The notes beneath the pieces are model-generated. The model saw only the letters and a program-made list of their open reading frames with translations. It did not search any database and had not been told where the DNA came from. Made by a program: the position numbers and the translations under genes. A stretch of DNA of 64,000 bases from Heterocephalus glaber (lineage: Eukaryota > Chordata > Mammalia > Rodentia > Bathyergidae). The DNA is taken from the NCBI RefSeq assembly GCF_000247695.1, contig NW_004624801.1:4339075-4403074 (forward strand), given 5' to 3'. Positions 1-11,865 of this stretch are shown in pieces. How positions within the stretch are numbered: the first letter of the stretch is position 1; every line of letters starts with the position of its first letter.

Positions 1-902
1 GGGTCCTGAGCTGGCTTTAGGAGCAGAGAGCAGTTCAAGGGCCTGGGGGGCGCGGGTGCCCTCTGTCCATAGAAGGACCGAGTGACCCAGTCTCCCGGGA
101 ATGTGAGGGACCATGGACAGGAGGCTGGGTAAAGAGCTCCGTGGTGCCAGGGATTGGGCAGGGCCAGCTGCAAGGACTCCTGCCACACCGAGCAGCTGGC
201 ACCTGGGTCAGGGAGCAGCGTGTGGGGTCCTTGGACAGGAAGAGTCCTTGTTCTTCCGGGTGCCCACACTCTCGGAGCCGCAGTTCCACTTGGGACACAG
301 CCAGCTCTGGAGCAGCCAGTGGGGAGAGGGCAGAAGGGTTTTTTGGTGTCTTCTATTGAAAGTACTTCAAAGCCGGCGAAGGAACCAACATTCATGCACC
401 TGAGTCGGAGCGGTGGCTGTGGGCCACTTCACCCACTTCCTCCTTCTGGGAAGAAGGAAGGGTGTGAAAGCAACCTGGAGGTGGGAGAGGATGCTGTGCA
501 CCCCTTGCTGATCACCCGAACCCCAGGGGTTGGTCCTGGGTCCAGGGATTTCCCGGGTATCTCTCCGGGCTCTGGACAGGGACCCAGACACGGCCTGCAG
601 AGCAGCTATGGCTGAGTGGGGCAGAGAGGTCCCATCCTGGTGGTCTGGGGACCCGGCCTCACCCTCTCATTCTCCCTTTGCTTGCTGTTTCCAGGGCCAC
701 GGGGGTTCCGTGGCTGTTCTTATGGGGTTCACATGGCTGCATGTGAAGAGGCCGCCCCAAACCACCAAGGGTGTCAGAGCTCAGCCCAGTGGCCTGGAGC
801 ACGTCTGGGCAGTGGTGTCAGAGCCCCACACCACTCCCCATCTCTGGGTACCTCCTCTTGACCTGACCTTGGATCATTTCTCCTTAATGCCTAGGGTTCT
901 GG

Positions 903-986
903 ATTTTTTATTTCCCCAGGGCTGGGGATCGAACATAGGCCTTGCACACCATAGACAAGCACTCTCCCACTGAGCTCCACCCCGCT
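903..986 (-). repeat. ID-like SINE (tRNA-derived), old
   Basis: Read on the minus strand this has the ID order: a GAGCTCAGTGG-like A box, then a GTTCGATCC-like B box, with the plus strand showing "ctggggatcgaac" and "ccactgagctccacccc". The T-rich end on the plus strand is the reversed A tail. It is more diverged than the young ID copies elsewhere in the window. Confidence 0.75.
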
Positions 987-1529
987 CGGGGGCCTCTGGA
1001 CTCTTAACCAGCTTAGCCTCCCTCCTCTGATCCCAGCACGGAAGTAAACAAAGACCATCCAACCAACAAGGACTCTCGCTCAGGAGTGATGCCATGGCAG
1101 GACGGGGAGAGCTTCAGAGTGGACAGGAGACCATTTCCGGTGTGCCTGGCAGGAGGCTTCCAGCCTAGGGATCAGGAGGCAGCTACCTGGACGCGGGACA
1201 CCCCATTTAATTGGCCAGAGGAACATATTTGGCTTTTGCTTGGAAAAGAGGATAAGTTGGAAACAGGTGAGGCTGAGGCAAACTGTCTGTCATAAATCAA
1301 GGCTGGCAGGCTGTGCTGTGTGCTGCTGGCTGATTGTTTGGCTTCCTGGGCCAGCTGTTAGAGCTCATGGACTGACTTTTGTAAGTCTGACTTTAGACTG
1401 CAGGCTGGCTTTTTGGCTGGTTTCCGTAGTAACAGGCCGGCTGTCTGAGTTGCTTGCCCAGCTGTAGGTAAAGAGCTGGTTTCCAGCACTGGGTGCTGTA
1501 GTTGGAAGGTCAGAGTTCTATTTGGGGGA

Positions 1530-1708
1530 GAGGTACTGAGGATCAAACTGAGGGGTGCTCTACACTGAGCTATATCCCCAGCTTTTTAAATTTTATTTTG
1601 AGACAGGGTCTTGCTGAATTGCCCAGGCTGGCCTCAAACTTGAGATTCTCCTGCCTCAAAGTCTCCCAAGTATCTGGGATTACAGGCATACAATATGGCA
1701 CCTGGCCA
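1530..1708 (-). repeat. Composite ID+B1 SINE, reverse orientation
   Basis: An ID half ("gtactgaggatcaaactgag" ... "actgagctatatccccagc") is joined by a T-rich linker to a B1 half ("gagacagggtcttgctgaat" ... "ctgggattacaggcat"). The same order recurs at 15.1, 36.8, 51.0 and 54.0 kb, so it is one old dimeric family and not chance adjacency. Confidence 0.8.
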
Positions 1709-1784
1709 GGATTCATTTTCTGTCTGGTCTAGCCAAGCCCATTTGGGTAGTCAGTCTCATCTCAGCCTAGGAAAGTCGTCCCAG

Positions 1785-1905
1785 GTTTTCAGACAAGCAA
1801 ATTAGGAAGCAGAAAGGTCATCTGACTTAGCTAAGGTCACAGAACTAGTGAGTTTCAGAACCTGGCCAAGGACCCACTGGTTCTGGGACCATCTCTTTAC
1901 TTCTC
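1785..1905 (+). repeat. MIR SINE fragment
   Basis: The MIR core is recognisable: "gacttagctaaggtcacaga" followed by "actagtgagt" and a degenerate "cagaacctgg". This is a pan-mammalian ancient SINE. Confidence 0.75.
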
Positions 1906-2118
1906 CACCAGACCCTCAGGCTTCCAGTGGCAAGATGCATGTCTGGTTCATTTTTGTCCCCTGGCCTCCACTCCTGCCCTGCTACTTTCAGTATGGCCCC
2001 AACAGATAGTTATTCAATGAATGAATACAAGTTTTTATGCTGCTGATGAGGGAACCAGTAACAATGCAGAGTGGAAACCCAGGCTGATGAAACACTTGTG
2101 TTTAGAACCACCATGCTT

Positions 2119-2267
2119 GCTGGGTGTGGTGGCACATGCCTACCATCTCAGCACCCAGGAGTTCTAGCCAAGAGTTTAAGGCCAGCCTGGGCTACAGAGT
2201 GAGTTCAAGGCTATTCTAGACTACATAGGGAGACACTGTCTCAAAAAAAAAAAAAAAAAAAAAAAAA
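2119..2267 (+). repeat. B1-type SINE with target-site duplication
   Basis: A forward B1: "gctgggtgtggtggcacatg" start, internal "aaggccagcctgggctac", "gagacactgtctc" and a poly-A tail of over 20. The flanks "gaaccaccatgct" and "gaaccatcatgct" form a target duplication with one mismatch. Confidence 0.9.
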
Positions 2268-5221
2268 TGAACCATCATGCTCCCAGCCACCTGTTCTCTG
2301 GCTTCCCGAAAGAATCTCAGACCCTCAGTGGGAGCCTAAACCACACTGCTTCCATGTTTTGGAGATTGGGATTGGGTCTCGCCAAGCAGGGAGGGGCAGT
2401 CTGTGGAGGAGGACTTGTCCTCCCAGGAGCTGGCCTGGGGGGTCCAACCAGGTGGGGAGGAACACAAGCTTGAGGCACTGCAGCCAACAGAATTCCAAGA
2501 TGGGCCCGTGGTCTCCATCTCTATCCCTGGTGTGACTCCCAGGACTCCACTGCATTTGTACAGTAGGGATTTACGGTTAGGGAGACCTGCACTACAGGGA
2601 CCCAGTGGTGGCCAAGTGTCAGGCGCCAAGGAAGAGGGTGCTAGGTGACCTGTCTGCCAGTCTTGCTGTGTCCTGGAGTAGTCTAGTGGCCTTGGATCAC
2701 CATCCGTCCCCAAGCCCTAGTTTCTACATCTGCGGAGCAAGACACTGGCCTGGAAATCTAAACCTATCTATTGTTATTGTGATCCAGATTCTTTGGAGCC
2801 CAAGGGAGGCCAGCATTAAGGCTGACCGCCCTGGGGAGCGCTAGTCAGATAGGTGTAGGTGGCACCTTGATTCTGTTCAAAAAAGAAGTGGAAGAAACCA
2901 CTTCTGAATGTGGCCTCTGTGTGAGTGAGCTGTAGGGTTCCCATTGCTTCTCACCCCACCCTCCGGTTCCCCCAAGTATGAGCCAGGGATAAAGGGCCAC
3001 ACCTAGAAAGAAAGAAGATATCTGGGGAGCAACAGGTGTGGTTGTTGATTTTTCCAAGGGCTGGGTTCTGCTTTCTGCTGTCTGAACACCTCCCCAGGCC
3101 ATGGAGCAGGGGAGTGGTGACAACCTGATAAAACTGTCTCCAACCTTCCCGTTATACCTGGTGCTGTGCAGCAGAGGAAGGAGTCCAGGGAGGGGAGGTG
3201 ACAGGTCCTTCCTGCCCAGTCATGGCCCTTCCGATGACCATCATGCAGCTGCAGGAGACAGGGTAGGCAGGGGTCCCACACGCAGCTTGGGGCAGCTCGG
3301 CTCTGTGCCCTTCTATCACCAGCATCCACTCTTCCTTCTTTTCTCCAGAAACGAGTCCAGCATGGACTTGGGCCCTGGAAAGCTAAGGGGAAAAAATGTC
3401 ATGTGGCTGGGCAGGAAGAGGTCAGGGACAAAGTAGGGGCTTGCGGATGTCAAGAAGGAGTCACAAGGGGATGAAGGGGATGGATGCCTGTCTAGAAGCC
3501 AAAGAGCTTAGAAGGGGCAAGATGAGAAAATGCAAAACCAGCAGACTTTCGAGTCACACCTCTCTTTGGGCACCTGCTAGGAGCCAAGGCGGATCAGGCA
3601 AAGGACACACATAGTTTCCATTACAGTGGATTATTGGTGCTTATGTGGGGGGTCATTGCCCATAGGCCTCTGTCACCTCTCCAAGATCCCAAATGCAAGT
3701 TCCCTCCTGTCTGAGACTTACTATTTTTCCTGAAGCAATTCTGGGCTTGTCACTGCATAGGGCCCTCCAGGGGCCTAGGACAAATCCGGACCTCTCAACC
3801 AGGCCTTCCCTGGGCATCTTGTGCTCCCAACCTTTCAGCCTTATCTTCCCCAAAGCGTCCTCCCAACCATGGTCCAGCCAAGCCTGTGGGCTGACTGTCA
3901 GATTCCCAGTGCCTAACACCAGCCTGACAAACAGACATTAGGATCCATATGTATGGGATGCAGAGGACAACAAGCCATCTGGTGTATCTGATACTTTTCC
4001 TTTTGGCTTGGAACTACAGGGAAGGGCAGACACGCTCAGGTGTGGATCTTGCTGCCTTGGCTATGCTAAATCCCATCCAGCTGGCTCTGCAGTCAAGTGT
4101 CTGGGTTCCATAGAAGTTTGGGGGCTGCCTGGGCCCTTTGGACCCCAGCCTTAGTGCCTGCCGAGAATCTGCCACACCTCTTGCTGCCTTCCACAGCATC
4201 CCAGGGAAAGGAAAGGCACAGGATCAGATGGCTTCCAGTGGGAGCACTACAATTGGGTGCTTGCCTGCCAAGAGAAGCCCCTCTTCAACCCCCCCCCCCC
4301 GGGACCTGAAGCTCACCAACAAAGAGGGAAGCCCAGGGTGGAGTCTGAGGGGCAGTGAGACATCAGTCAGCTGGGGCAAGGAGGAGAGGGAGCAACACAG
4401 AGGGTCATTTTGCACTGCTGAGCTCCAGGGGAGATGCCCTGCAGCTGAGGAAGCCTTTTATTGGTTTTTGCTGCAGGTGCGACATTCCTGTGTAACTCCA
4501 AAGGAGACAGTCCCAGGTCGGGGAGCTGAGGCAGCAGGCCTCAGAAGGAGCTGGGAGCGTGCTCAGGAAAGCCCCGGAGACATGTGAAAGGCAGGCCCTC
4601 GAGGAATCTGGGAGACAGCAGCCAGGCAAGAGATGGAGGCGGTTGCTGGAGGCTGGAAAAGTCTTCCTTCTCACCTCTCCCCTGCCCTCCTCAGTGTCAG
4701 GCCATCTATGGGACAAGTCAGGGCCTGGGCACCATCCGCGTGGCAGGAGGTGGGCCAGGGAATGCTCGGGGAGCTGCCACATCCTGAAGTCACACTCCCC
4801 AGGCCTGCCCTTCCCTCAGAGCAAGCAGGTGTTAGGAGGCACATCCGGGCTTTGAGGAGGCAGGCTCCCTGAACTCTGGGCCAGGCGTATTTCTCTTGGG
4901 GTCAGTGTGCTCTGCTCAGTCTTGAGCCTCTTCCTGTGGAGGTCCAGTTTCCATGAGGGAAAGGAGGTTAAGGGGGAGGTGACATTACCTGTCTGTTCCT
5001 AGATTCTTCTGTATGGCAGCAGCTGGGGGTAGGCCTGTTAGTTGCCCCCCAGTGGTTGGGTAGAACCAAATGGGCAGCTCTTCGGTCAGAACACAAAGTC
5101 ACTTTAGCTGCAAAGGATGCCACCCTGGGTTCCAGACTGAAAGCCTCAGGCACCATAAAAAGCAGAATTCTTAGTCTCCATAATCTATCTATCCCTGGGT
5201 GTTACTCCCACAACTCTATTG

Positions 5222-5222
<1 letters not shown>

Positions 5223-5267
<45 letters not shown>
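5223..5267. repeat. (TA)n microsatellite
   Basis: About 22 uninterrupted TA units. Perfect alternation suggests it is length-variable. Confidence 0.97.
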
Positions 5268-5270
<3 letters not shown>

Positions 5271-5466
5271 CAATCTGATTAAGGTCGCTAATTGGGTTAT
5301 TCATTATTTGGCTGTGCAGCAGACCAAGTCTTTGGCAGCAGAGGGCAAGTCAAATTCTAAGAACGAGAAGAATTTGATGCACCTAAAGATGCGGCGGTCA
5401 GAGGGGTGGGGGGGATGTTGCAAGGTGGCCTACGTGGAAAGGCTTTGAGAGTGGCCTCTCCAGCTC

Positions 5467-5757
5467 CAAGAGACCCTCGGCCAACAGTTAACAAGGACTC
5501 CATTCCAACCACACAGGAACTGGGATCTGAGAACAACCCAAGTGAACTTGGAAGTGGATTCTTCCCTAGGGCCTCAGTGGGAGATCAGACAGGCCAACAC
5601 CTTGATTTTGGCCTTGGAACATCCCAAGCAAAGACCCAGGGGAGCCTGCCCCCAACTTCTAGCCCACAGAACTGGAAGCTCTTCAGTGGGTGATGTTTTA
5701 AGCTGCTAAACTGTAGTAATTTGTTGTGCAGCAATTATACCTAAAACAGATCCTTGG
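5467..5757 (+). repeat. MLT1/MaLR-type LTR remnant
   Basis: The 3' half of an MLT1-like LTR: "gcctcagtgggag", "caacaccttgattttggcct", a Pro/Cys-rich stretch, "acagaactggaagctc", then "aagctgctaaactgtagtaa" and "tttgttgtgcagcaattata". These match the family's usual closing order (gccttcggagg, acaccttgat, ccagaactgtgag, aagccaccca, tttgttacagcagc). Confidence 0.7.
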
Positions 5758-6044
5758 ACAATGAAGTTTCTACAGCATGTCTGTTGACACCAAGGGAGGA
5801 GGAGTGCAGCGTTTGGATTTCACCCTCATCCAGCACCCTGTTCCCCACAGAAGTAGCAGTCTTGTGAAACCCATCACTGCCAGAGGCAGAAGCTGCTGAT
5901 TAGGCTGGAGCCCCAAGTCTGTGCAAACTAGTTATAGATAGACCAGTCTCAGGGGAAGAACCCAGTTTCTTAGGCCTAACCATACAGATTTCTTAGATGC
6001 TTGCTTCTCTGCGAACGTTCATATATACATCTTGTTCTGTTTTC

Positions 6045-6184
6045 TTATGAGACAGGGTCTTTCTAGGTAGTTCAGGCTGGCCTTGAACTCAACATGTAGC
6101 CAAGGCTGGCCTTGAACTCATGATGATTCTCCTCCCTCAGCTTCCCGAGTATTGGGATTACAGGTGTGTACCACCATGCACCCT
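6045..6184 (-). repeat. B1-type SINE, reverse
   Basis: Reverse B1 with the internal duplication visible ("tagttcaggctggccttgaa" then "tagccaaggctggccttgaa") and a terminal "gggattacaggtgtgtacca". Confidence 0.92.
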
Positions 6185-6430
6185 GCCTTGTCCTATATTT
6201 CTGCCCAGTTCTGATACTGTTGGATTGGCTAATCCTCGGCAATGCAAAATCTTTTCTAGCCAAATTATTTAGGCAGGACTTCCTTTTTAGTATACGTGCC
6301 GCCAAAGCGAGCTCAGGACTTCCTTTTTGAAGACCCAGATTACTTTCAAATTATCCTTAGACTTAGAATGAATTGTTCTCTTTTGGTTCCCTGATTTAAA
6401 TGTTTTGATTTCTTACTGTGGCAGAGATGC

Positions 6431-6800
6431 TTAGCTGTCTACCAAAGTTCCTCACCCTTTCGGTATAGAGTTGTTATGGAGGACCAAAGACTACATTTCC
6501 CAGCTGCCCTTGCAACTAGAGTGGTCATGTGACAAATTCCCATCGCTAGAATGTGAGCCAGAGAGAGCACACTACTTCTGAGCCAAGGCTGTAAGAGGGA
6601 AGTGTGCCTCCTCCACACTTTTCTTTTTCTTCGGGCAACACATAAGTGACAGTGAGACCTAAGGGAAAGAGGGAGCTTCCAGATGAACAGAGCCTGGGTC
6701 CTTGAATCACCATATGGAGAAAAGTCACTAGCCAATTAGGAACAACTGCTTTTTTTCTGTTGTGTGAGAAAAATAAATTCTATTATATATCTGGGGGGTT
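6431..6800 (+). repeat. Ancient LTR-like repeat remnant
   Basis: Contains "actacatttcccagctgccc", "gtggtcatgtgacaaattcc", "gagcctgggtccttgaatca" and "tgtgtgagaaaaataaattc". This order is typical of old mammalian ERVL/MaLR-class LTRs that end with a poly(A)-signal-like AATAAA. The subfamily cannot be named by eye. Confidence 0.5.
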
Positions 6801-8185
6801 GTTTATTATTGCCTCTTAGCCTGTGCTTCATACCTCTGCTTCGCCTTCTACCTAAATCAAGGTGCACAAGATGCTGATAAAGCTCCTGGGATGAAAACCT
6901 CCAACTCACCCTGCATTTCACTTTCCCTGGCCGGCTCCCATGCCTGTCTTGGTTCACACTGTCTGCTTGCTCTGACGTCTAGCTGACTCAGCCAGCCTGG
7001 GCCACCATCCATCTGCTGTTGATGGGCGCCTGGTCCCAGCAAAATGCACATTTATTCTCCCACACATAGGGTTCTTTTTTCACCAAAGGTAGTGCAGCAG
7101 TAAATTTGGAGAAGCAAGCTGCTGTTCAGCACATGGCTCGTGGTTACTTTGGGACAAAGCCAAGGAGCTCATGTCTTCAGCCCCAATTCTCCAAGCCAGA
7201 GCCTCCAGAGGTTGGCAGAGAGGTGCAGAGGGGCAATGGAGGGGGGAGAAAGCCAGAAGGAGGTGACAATTCTCTCAGAAAGCAATTAAGCATTTCTTGG
7301 TGGCCTCAGGGACAACCTCAACTTTTTGTACTTTTCCTCCAGAGAGCACGGGAAGAGAATATTGTGGCTGCAGTTCTTGAAAACCCTGCCTCATACTGTG
7401 GCTTTGGGAAGACAGAGAAGCTGACTGCAGGAGCTCCACCTGCACTTCCTGCTCCAGATGCTCCCTCCATGGAGACCCCTGGAATAAACCAGAGTGGGGC
7501 CCCAAATGCCAAGGAACTTCTTGCCATCACCCATTTCTGATGGCTATTGCCAGCCCCAGCAGGAAGAGGAGAAGCTGGACTGAAGGTGGTAAAGAAGCCC
7601 AGAAGAGGCTGCAGTCTCTGCAAAAGCACTGAGATGCAAAGGCCCCACTCCTCTGAGTAGGTCAGATGCCCCGGAAGGTTATAGAATGGCACGGCCATCC
7701 TTCCAGGGGCTTCAAGAAGACTCTGCCTCAGCAATTTCCAGAACAAATGTGCTGTTTGTTTGAGTCAGGAAATCACAGGCTGCAAATTCCCCAGGGGCCC
7801 AAGAATCCAGCCCCTGGCTCCTCCTGTCCTTGTGTGAGCAGGACAGTTAGATGCACACCACAGCACTGAGGTTAAATTACAACAACCTAACCTGGGCTGG
7901 CCCTCAGATGCCAAGATCCCCCTCAGAGAGGGTCAGTGGTTAACCAGGTCTCTCCAGGACTCTCACATAAGTGGCCTGAATGGGGGCAGCTCTGCTCTGA
8001 CCCAGGTAGCTCTCACCCTAACCCTGCAGTGGTGGTGAGCTGTGGAGCCAGGGTGGATGCATCATAGGTGTTTCAGCGAAGACAGCCCCTAATTTCCCAT
8101 ACCTTCACGGTGTCCCCACCATTGCCTGGCCAAAGTTCTGCCTACCCAGTCTGATCCCTTCTCCTCTTTATCCAGCCTCTTCCTC
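6801..8185. other. Intergenic sequence, no gene recognised
   Basis: Unique sequence. A 144-codon frame at 7106-7540 has low-complexity, non-family composition and no splice context that would make it an exon. No repeat was confidently identified. Confidence 0.5.
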
Positions 8186-8353
8186 TTTTTTGTTTGTTTG
8201 TTTGTCGAGACTAAGTCTCACCATGTAATTCAGGATGGCCTGAAACTCCTCGGACTCACTATGTAGCCCAGGCTGGCCTTGAACTTGTGGCAATCCTCTT
8301 GCCTCAGCCTGCCAAGTGTTGGGATTACAGGTGTGCACCACCTTCCCCAGCCT
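8186..8353 (-). repeat. B1-type SINE, reverse, with target-site duplication
   Basis: Starts with T(6)(GTTT)n, then "gagactaagtctcaccatgt", the duplicated "caggctggccttgaactt" block and "gggattacaggtgtgcacca". Flanks "gcctcttcctctt" and "gcctgttcctctt" are a near-perfect duplication. Confidence 0.92.
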
Positions 8354-9169
8354 GTTCCTCTTATTCTGCCACTTTACCCTAGGACTTTGCTCATTCATTC
8401 TTTCCAAATGTCCCCTCTCCCTGTCAATCTGGGTCCATTCCATGCCTGGTTTGTAAGCATAACTGACCTGATCCCTAATTGCAAGCCCCCAGTCTCTCCC
8501 AGGAAGCCCAGGTTTGACAAGTGTGACCCCCAGGGTACTGGGTCACCACAGGAAATGCCAGAGTCCAAAGTCTACCCAGGACTGGCAGCTCAGATGGTTC
8601 CAGGGCAGAAATAACCTGAGCCTGATGCCCTTTGAGAAGCTGGCAGATGGACACACACATCCATCTCAGCAGAGGGAATGAGGGGCAAGACCAAGGCCTT
8701 AGGCTGTGCATGGAGAGGAACAGGGGCTGGCCGTAGGGATGGGCACTAAGAACAGTCTCGGCCTCACTCAGGGGACAAAAAGCACACAAAGAGTTCTCCA
8801 GACCCCATTTTCCACTGAGGAGCCGGGGCAAACAGAAGGTTGGATGACACACTCGATTGGCAAGGGTGGGAGAAGGCACTCTCGGGCTTTGCTAGGACTG
8901 TAAGCTGATCCCATCTCTATGGAGGGGGCAGCTCGCCAGTGTCTGCCAAAGGCACAGACTCCTTGACCCAGCAATTCTACTTCCAGCTATGGATACTTAT
9001 CTGGGAAATGGTCCCTTGGTGTTGTTTGTAGCAATGACTGAAGATGGGAGGTACCCTTCTTAGGGGACTGGGTCTGTGACAGGATACAATGGGCAGAGTA
9101 AAGAGTTAAGAGACACTGAAGTATGACCATGGAACCAGGTGGTAGATGAATTGTAAAGAGGGAAAATAG

Positions 9170-9322
9170 CGGGCTGTGCTATGCGGGCAGCTCCTCGGGA
9201 GGCTGAGGAAAGAGGATTGCAAATTCAAGGCCAGCCTGGGTAACTTAATGAGACCCTGTCTCGAAATAAAGAAGGCTAGGTATGTAGCTCAGCGGTAGAG
9301 CCCTTGCCTAGCATGCAGGCAG
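9170..9322 (+). repeat. Composite B1+ID SINE, forward
   Basis: A B1 half ("ggaggctgaggaaagaggat", "aaggccagcctgggtaactt", "gagaccctgtctc") runs into an ID half ("gtatgtagctcagcggtaga", "gcccttgcctagcatgcagg"). The ID half keeps the older GTAGAGC..TTGCCTAGCA form instead of the younger GGTTCCGCC form. Confidence 0.8.
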
Positions 9323-9552
9323 TGGGAGGAAGTGGAGGAGGAAGAGGAGAGAGGAAGAAAAACAGAGTCAAGGGCTGAAAAGGCTGTGGGCTGACTGGCT
9401 TCCGGTCTCAATGCTGCGTAAAAGAGAGACCATACACACGCTTGTCTGCTCCTGCATTGCAAGGAATTTCTCTGAATGGATATCAGAGAAATGGGTTGCC
9501 TTGGTTTTATAGGAACAACTATTTTCTTTATATATATTTTTGTAACTAAAAT

Positions 9553-9669
9553 TTTGGCCACGGTGGCGGCACACACCAGTAATCCCAGCACTTGGAAGGT
9601 TGAGGCAGGAGGATTGCCAGTTCAAGGCCATCCTGGCTTACATTCAGAAACCTTATCATGAAAAAAAAC
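9553..9669 (+). repeat. B1-type SINE, forward
   Basis: "ccagtaatcccagcacttgg", "gaggcaggaggattgccagt" and "tcaaggccatcctggcttac" followed by an A-rich tail. Confidence 0.88.
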
Positions 9670-9807
9670 ACTCCCTCCCCAAAATCTTTTTGAACTGTTG
9701 TAAGCATGTCACCTATTCAAAAATTAAATAAATATAAAGTATGTGAGCCCCAGCTCTGTAATGGAAATGATACAATCTCATTGTTTTTTTTGTTTTTTTT
9801 AATGAGC

Positions 9808-9944
9808 GTTTTGTTTTGTTTTGTTTCTGAGAGTGTGTCTTTTTGTACTGTCCAGGCTGGTTTTGAACTTCTGGCTTCAGGAGATCCTCTTGCCTCAGCC
9901 TCCTTGAATAGCTGGCACTACAAGTATGTTCCACCGTACCCAGC
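9808..9944 (-). repeat. B1-type SINE, reverse
   Basis: (GTTTT)n start, "gtccaggctggttttgaact", "ttgcctcagcctccttgaat" and a "ccaccgtacccagc" terminus. Diverged copy. Confidence 0.85.
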
Positions 9945-10113
9945 TTGCATCAGTAGTTGAAGGTAAGTTCCAGGAGAGAATGAGGTGGTGGAGAAAACAA
10001 CCCATGTCATTTTACATTCACACTATTATTAATTTTTACTAACACTTCCTTTTGTGATGCCACATGCAATCCTCAGGAAAATCTGGCTTTTTAAGATAAG
10101 AAATGGAAGCATT

Positions 10114-10286
10114 AGTCAGGCATGGTGGTGCATGCCTGTGATCCCTGCACTTGTGAGGATGAGGCAGGAGGCTTGCCAAGAGTTACAGGCCAGCTTGGAC
10201 CATATAGTCAGTTCCAGGGCAACCTGAACTACACAGCAAGATCGTGTCTCAAAAAAAAAAAAAATCAAAACAAAAACAACAAAAAA
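10114..10286 (+). repeat. B1-type SINE, forward, with target-site duplication
   Basis: "gtcaggcatggtggtgcatg" start, duplicated internal block and an A-rich tail with CAAAA units. Flanks "aagaaatggaagc" and "aagaaatggaggc" form the duplication. Confidence 0.9.
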
Positions 10287-10300
10287 GAAATGGAGGCTTT

Positions 10301-10415
10301 GCGCCCATGGTGGCACACCCTTGTAATCTCAGTATTCTAGAGGCCAAGCCAGGAGGAGTTCAAGCCCAGCCTGGACTACATAGAGAGACCCTGTCTCAAC
10401 ACTCACCCCGCCGAA
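10301..10415 (+). repeat. B1-type SINE, forward
   Basis: A second B1 directly after the previous one: "gcccatggtggcacaccctt", "tcaagcccagcctggactac" and "agagagaccctgtctcaac". Confidence 0.85.
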
Positions 10416-10649
10416 AAAGGAGGCTTAGAAAAGCAAGGTAACTTCTTGGAGGTCACATGGTACATAGTTGAACTAGGACTCGAGTCTAGGTTTGGGGGCT
10501 CCCTGTCACATGCCTTTTTCTGCCTCACCCTAAGGCAGGAGAGTCCTGGGGGCTTTGTCACTGTGTTCCCATTCCCACCTAGAACATGATCCAGGCCACA
10601 TTATGGACCAGCTGGCTCAGACACTAATTGTCAGAAGATGGCATTGACT

Positions 10650-10741
10650 GGGCCAGGGATTTAGCTCAGTGGTTTCGCCTCCTGATGTGCAAGTGCAAGG
10701 ACCTGAGTTCAATCCCTGGTACCAAAAAAAGAAAAAAAAAA
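10650..10741 (+). repeat. ID-like SINE, young, with target-site duplication
   Basis: "ggccagggatttagctcagt" with A box, "gcaaggacctgagttcaatc" with B box, then "cctggtacc" and an A tail. Flanks "agatggcattgac" and "agatggcattaac". Confidence 0.92.
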
Positions 10742-10794
10742 GATGGCATTAACTTTCAGGTCAGTTTTTTGCTACCTGAGTGACTTTTGGGGAG

Positions 10795-11222
10795 GTATGG
10801 TGTGAATGTGTGTTCCCCAAATTCTTACGCTGAAACTTAGTTCCTACTGTTGTAGTATTGAGAGGTGGGGCCTTAAGGAGGCAATTAGGATCTTTATGAA
10901 CCGGCCCAGGGGAGCTTGTTCTCTGTTCCACCGTGTGAAGACTCAACAAGGAGGCGCCATCTTGGAAGCAGAGAGCTAGCCCTCACCTGAGAAGAAGTCG
11001 GCCACAATCTCTGTTTTAGACTTCTCAGCCTCCAAAACTGTGAACAGAACATTCACATTGCTTATAAATTCCCCAGTCTGGGATAGAGGATTTAGCTCAG
11101 TGGTTTCACTGACTGCTACAAAAGCGCAAGGACCCGAGTTCAATCCCTGGTACCAAAAAAAAAAAAAAAAAAAAAAAATTCCCCAGCCTGAGGTGTTTTC
11201 TTGTAGTGGTCCAGACTGAGAA
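10795..11222 (+). repeat. MLT1/MaLR LTR split by an ID SINE
   Basis: The forward MLT1 order is clear: "gtatggtgtgaatgtgtgtt", "attgagaggtggggccttaa", "gttccaccgtgtgaagactc", "cagcctccaaaactgtgaac", "ttgcttataaattccccagt" and, after the ID insertion, "ctgaggtgttttcttgtagt". Such solo LTRs are common mammalian relics. Confidence 0.85.
11077..11178 (+). repeat. ID-like SINE inside an MLT1 LTR
   Basis: "gaggatttagctcagtggtt" and "gacccgagttcaatccctgg" then "taccaaaa" and a long poly-A. The host LTR sequence "aaattccccag" occurs on both sides as the target duplication. Confidence 0.93.
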
Positions 11223-11579
11223 GTTGCTTCATGTGTAAAGCAGGAACAATAACAGTTACCCATGCCCAGGGTGGCTGTGGGGGTTGAATGACCTTCGCGT
11301 TAAGGAAACAGCAGCCTGCAAGTCCAAACAGGCCAGGTTTCCTGCCCCACTGTGAGCTGTCAGCAGCCCAGGACTCTTAAACAAATGAAAAAGAAAGTGT
11401 TTTATATCTACTCCAGTACTTACATCCACTGGCAGCCTGCCGAGGGTTCTTTCTAACATTCTTCTCTCCTTCCCTTCTCTGATTCCCACTATCCTTTCCT
11501 TCCTGCCCCTGAGCCAGGTCTCATGGAGGGAGAGTAGCTCCCTGAGATTCTTCAAGGACTCAGGCCAGGGAAGGAAGGA

Positions 11580-11583
<4 letters not shown>

Positions 11584-11614
<31 letters not shown>
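11584..11614. repeat. (GT)n microsatellite
   Basis: About 15 GT units with a trailing ttgtgtg. Confidence 0.97.
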
Positions 11615-11615
<1 letters not shown>

Positions 11616-11865
11616 GTGTGTCTTTTCCTCACCCTTCTTGCTGCTTAAATTTCCAAGTATTTGTTTTCTCTGGAAGTTACTGTCCAACAGCAGTGGACTA
11701 TGGAAGGAGAAAGATTCATAAATGACAAGAGGTTTCCTTCCTCTTCTCCACTAAGTAGATTTGAAGACTAAGCCCCTGGCCAGAAAGAAAAGAAAGCAAA
11801 CTCCTTTTGAAATTCGGCCTCCACTTCTGTGTTCTTATTTAATTTTTAAAGTTCATATATAGCTA

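Larger units (their letters stand above)
1..2118. other. Intergenic sequence, no gene recognised
   Basis: No open frame here resembles a known protein. The block holds an ID-like SINE, an ID+B1 composite and a MIR core, listed separately. The segment at about 1290-1460 is rich in degenerate ggctgg/gctg words without a clean period. In human this interval would lie between GPR142 and GPRC5C, but no GPR142 coding sequence was seen. Confidence 0.6.
2268..6044. other. Intergenic sequence, no gene recognised
   Basis: Mostly unique sequence with many short open frames, none showing protein-family features. It contains a C12 run near 4290, the TA microsatellite and an MLT1-like LTR remnant listed below. 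Confidence 0.55.

Noticed and set aside
9150..9700. CRISPR-like array or tandem-repeat locus suggested by recurring 20-30 base words
   Set aside because: The recurring words are conserved segments of separate B1 and ID SINE copies at irregular spacing, in a mammalian genome.
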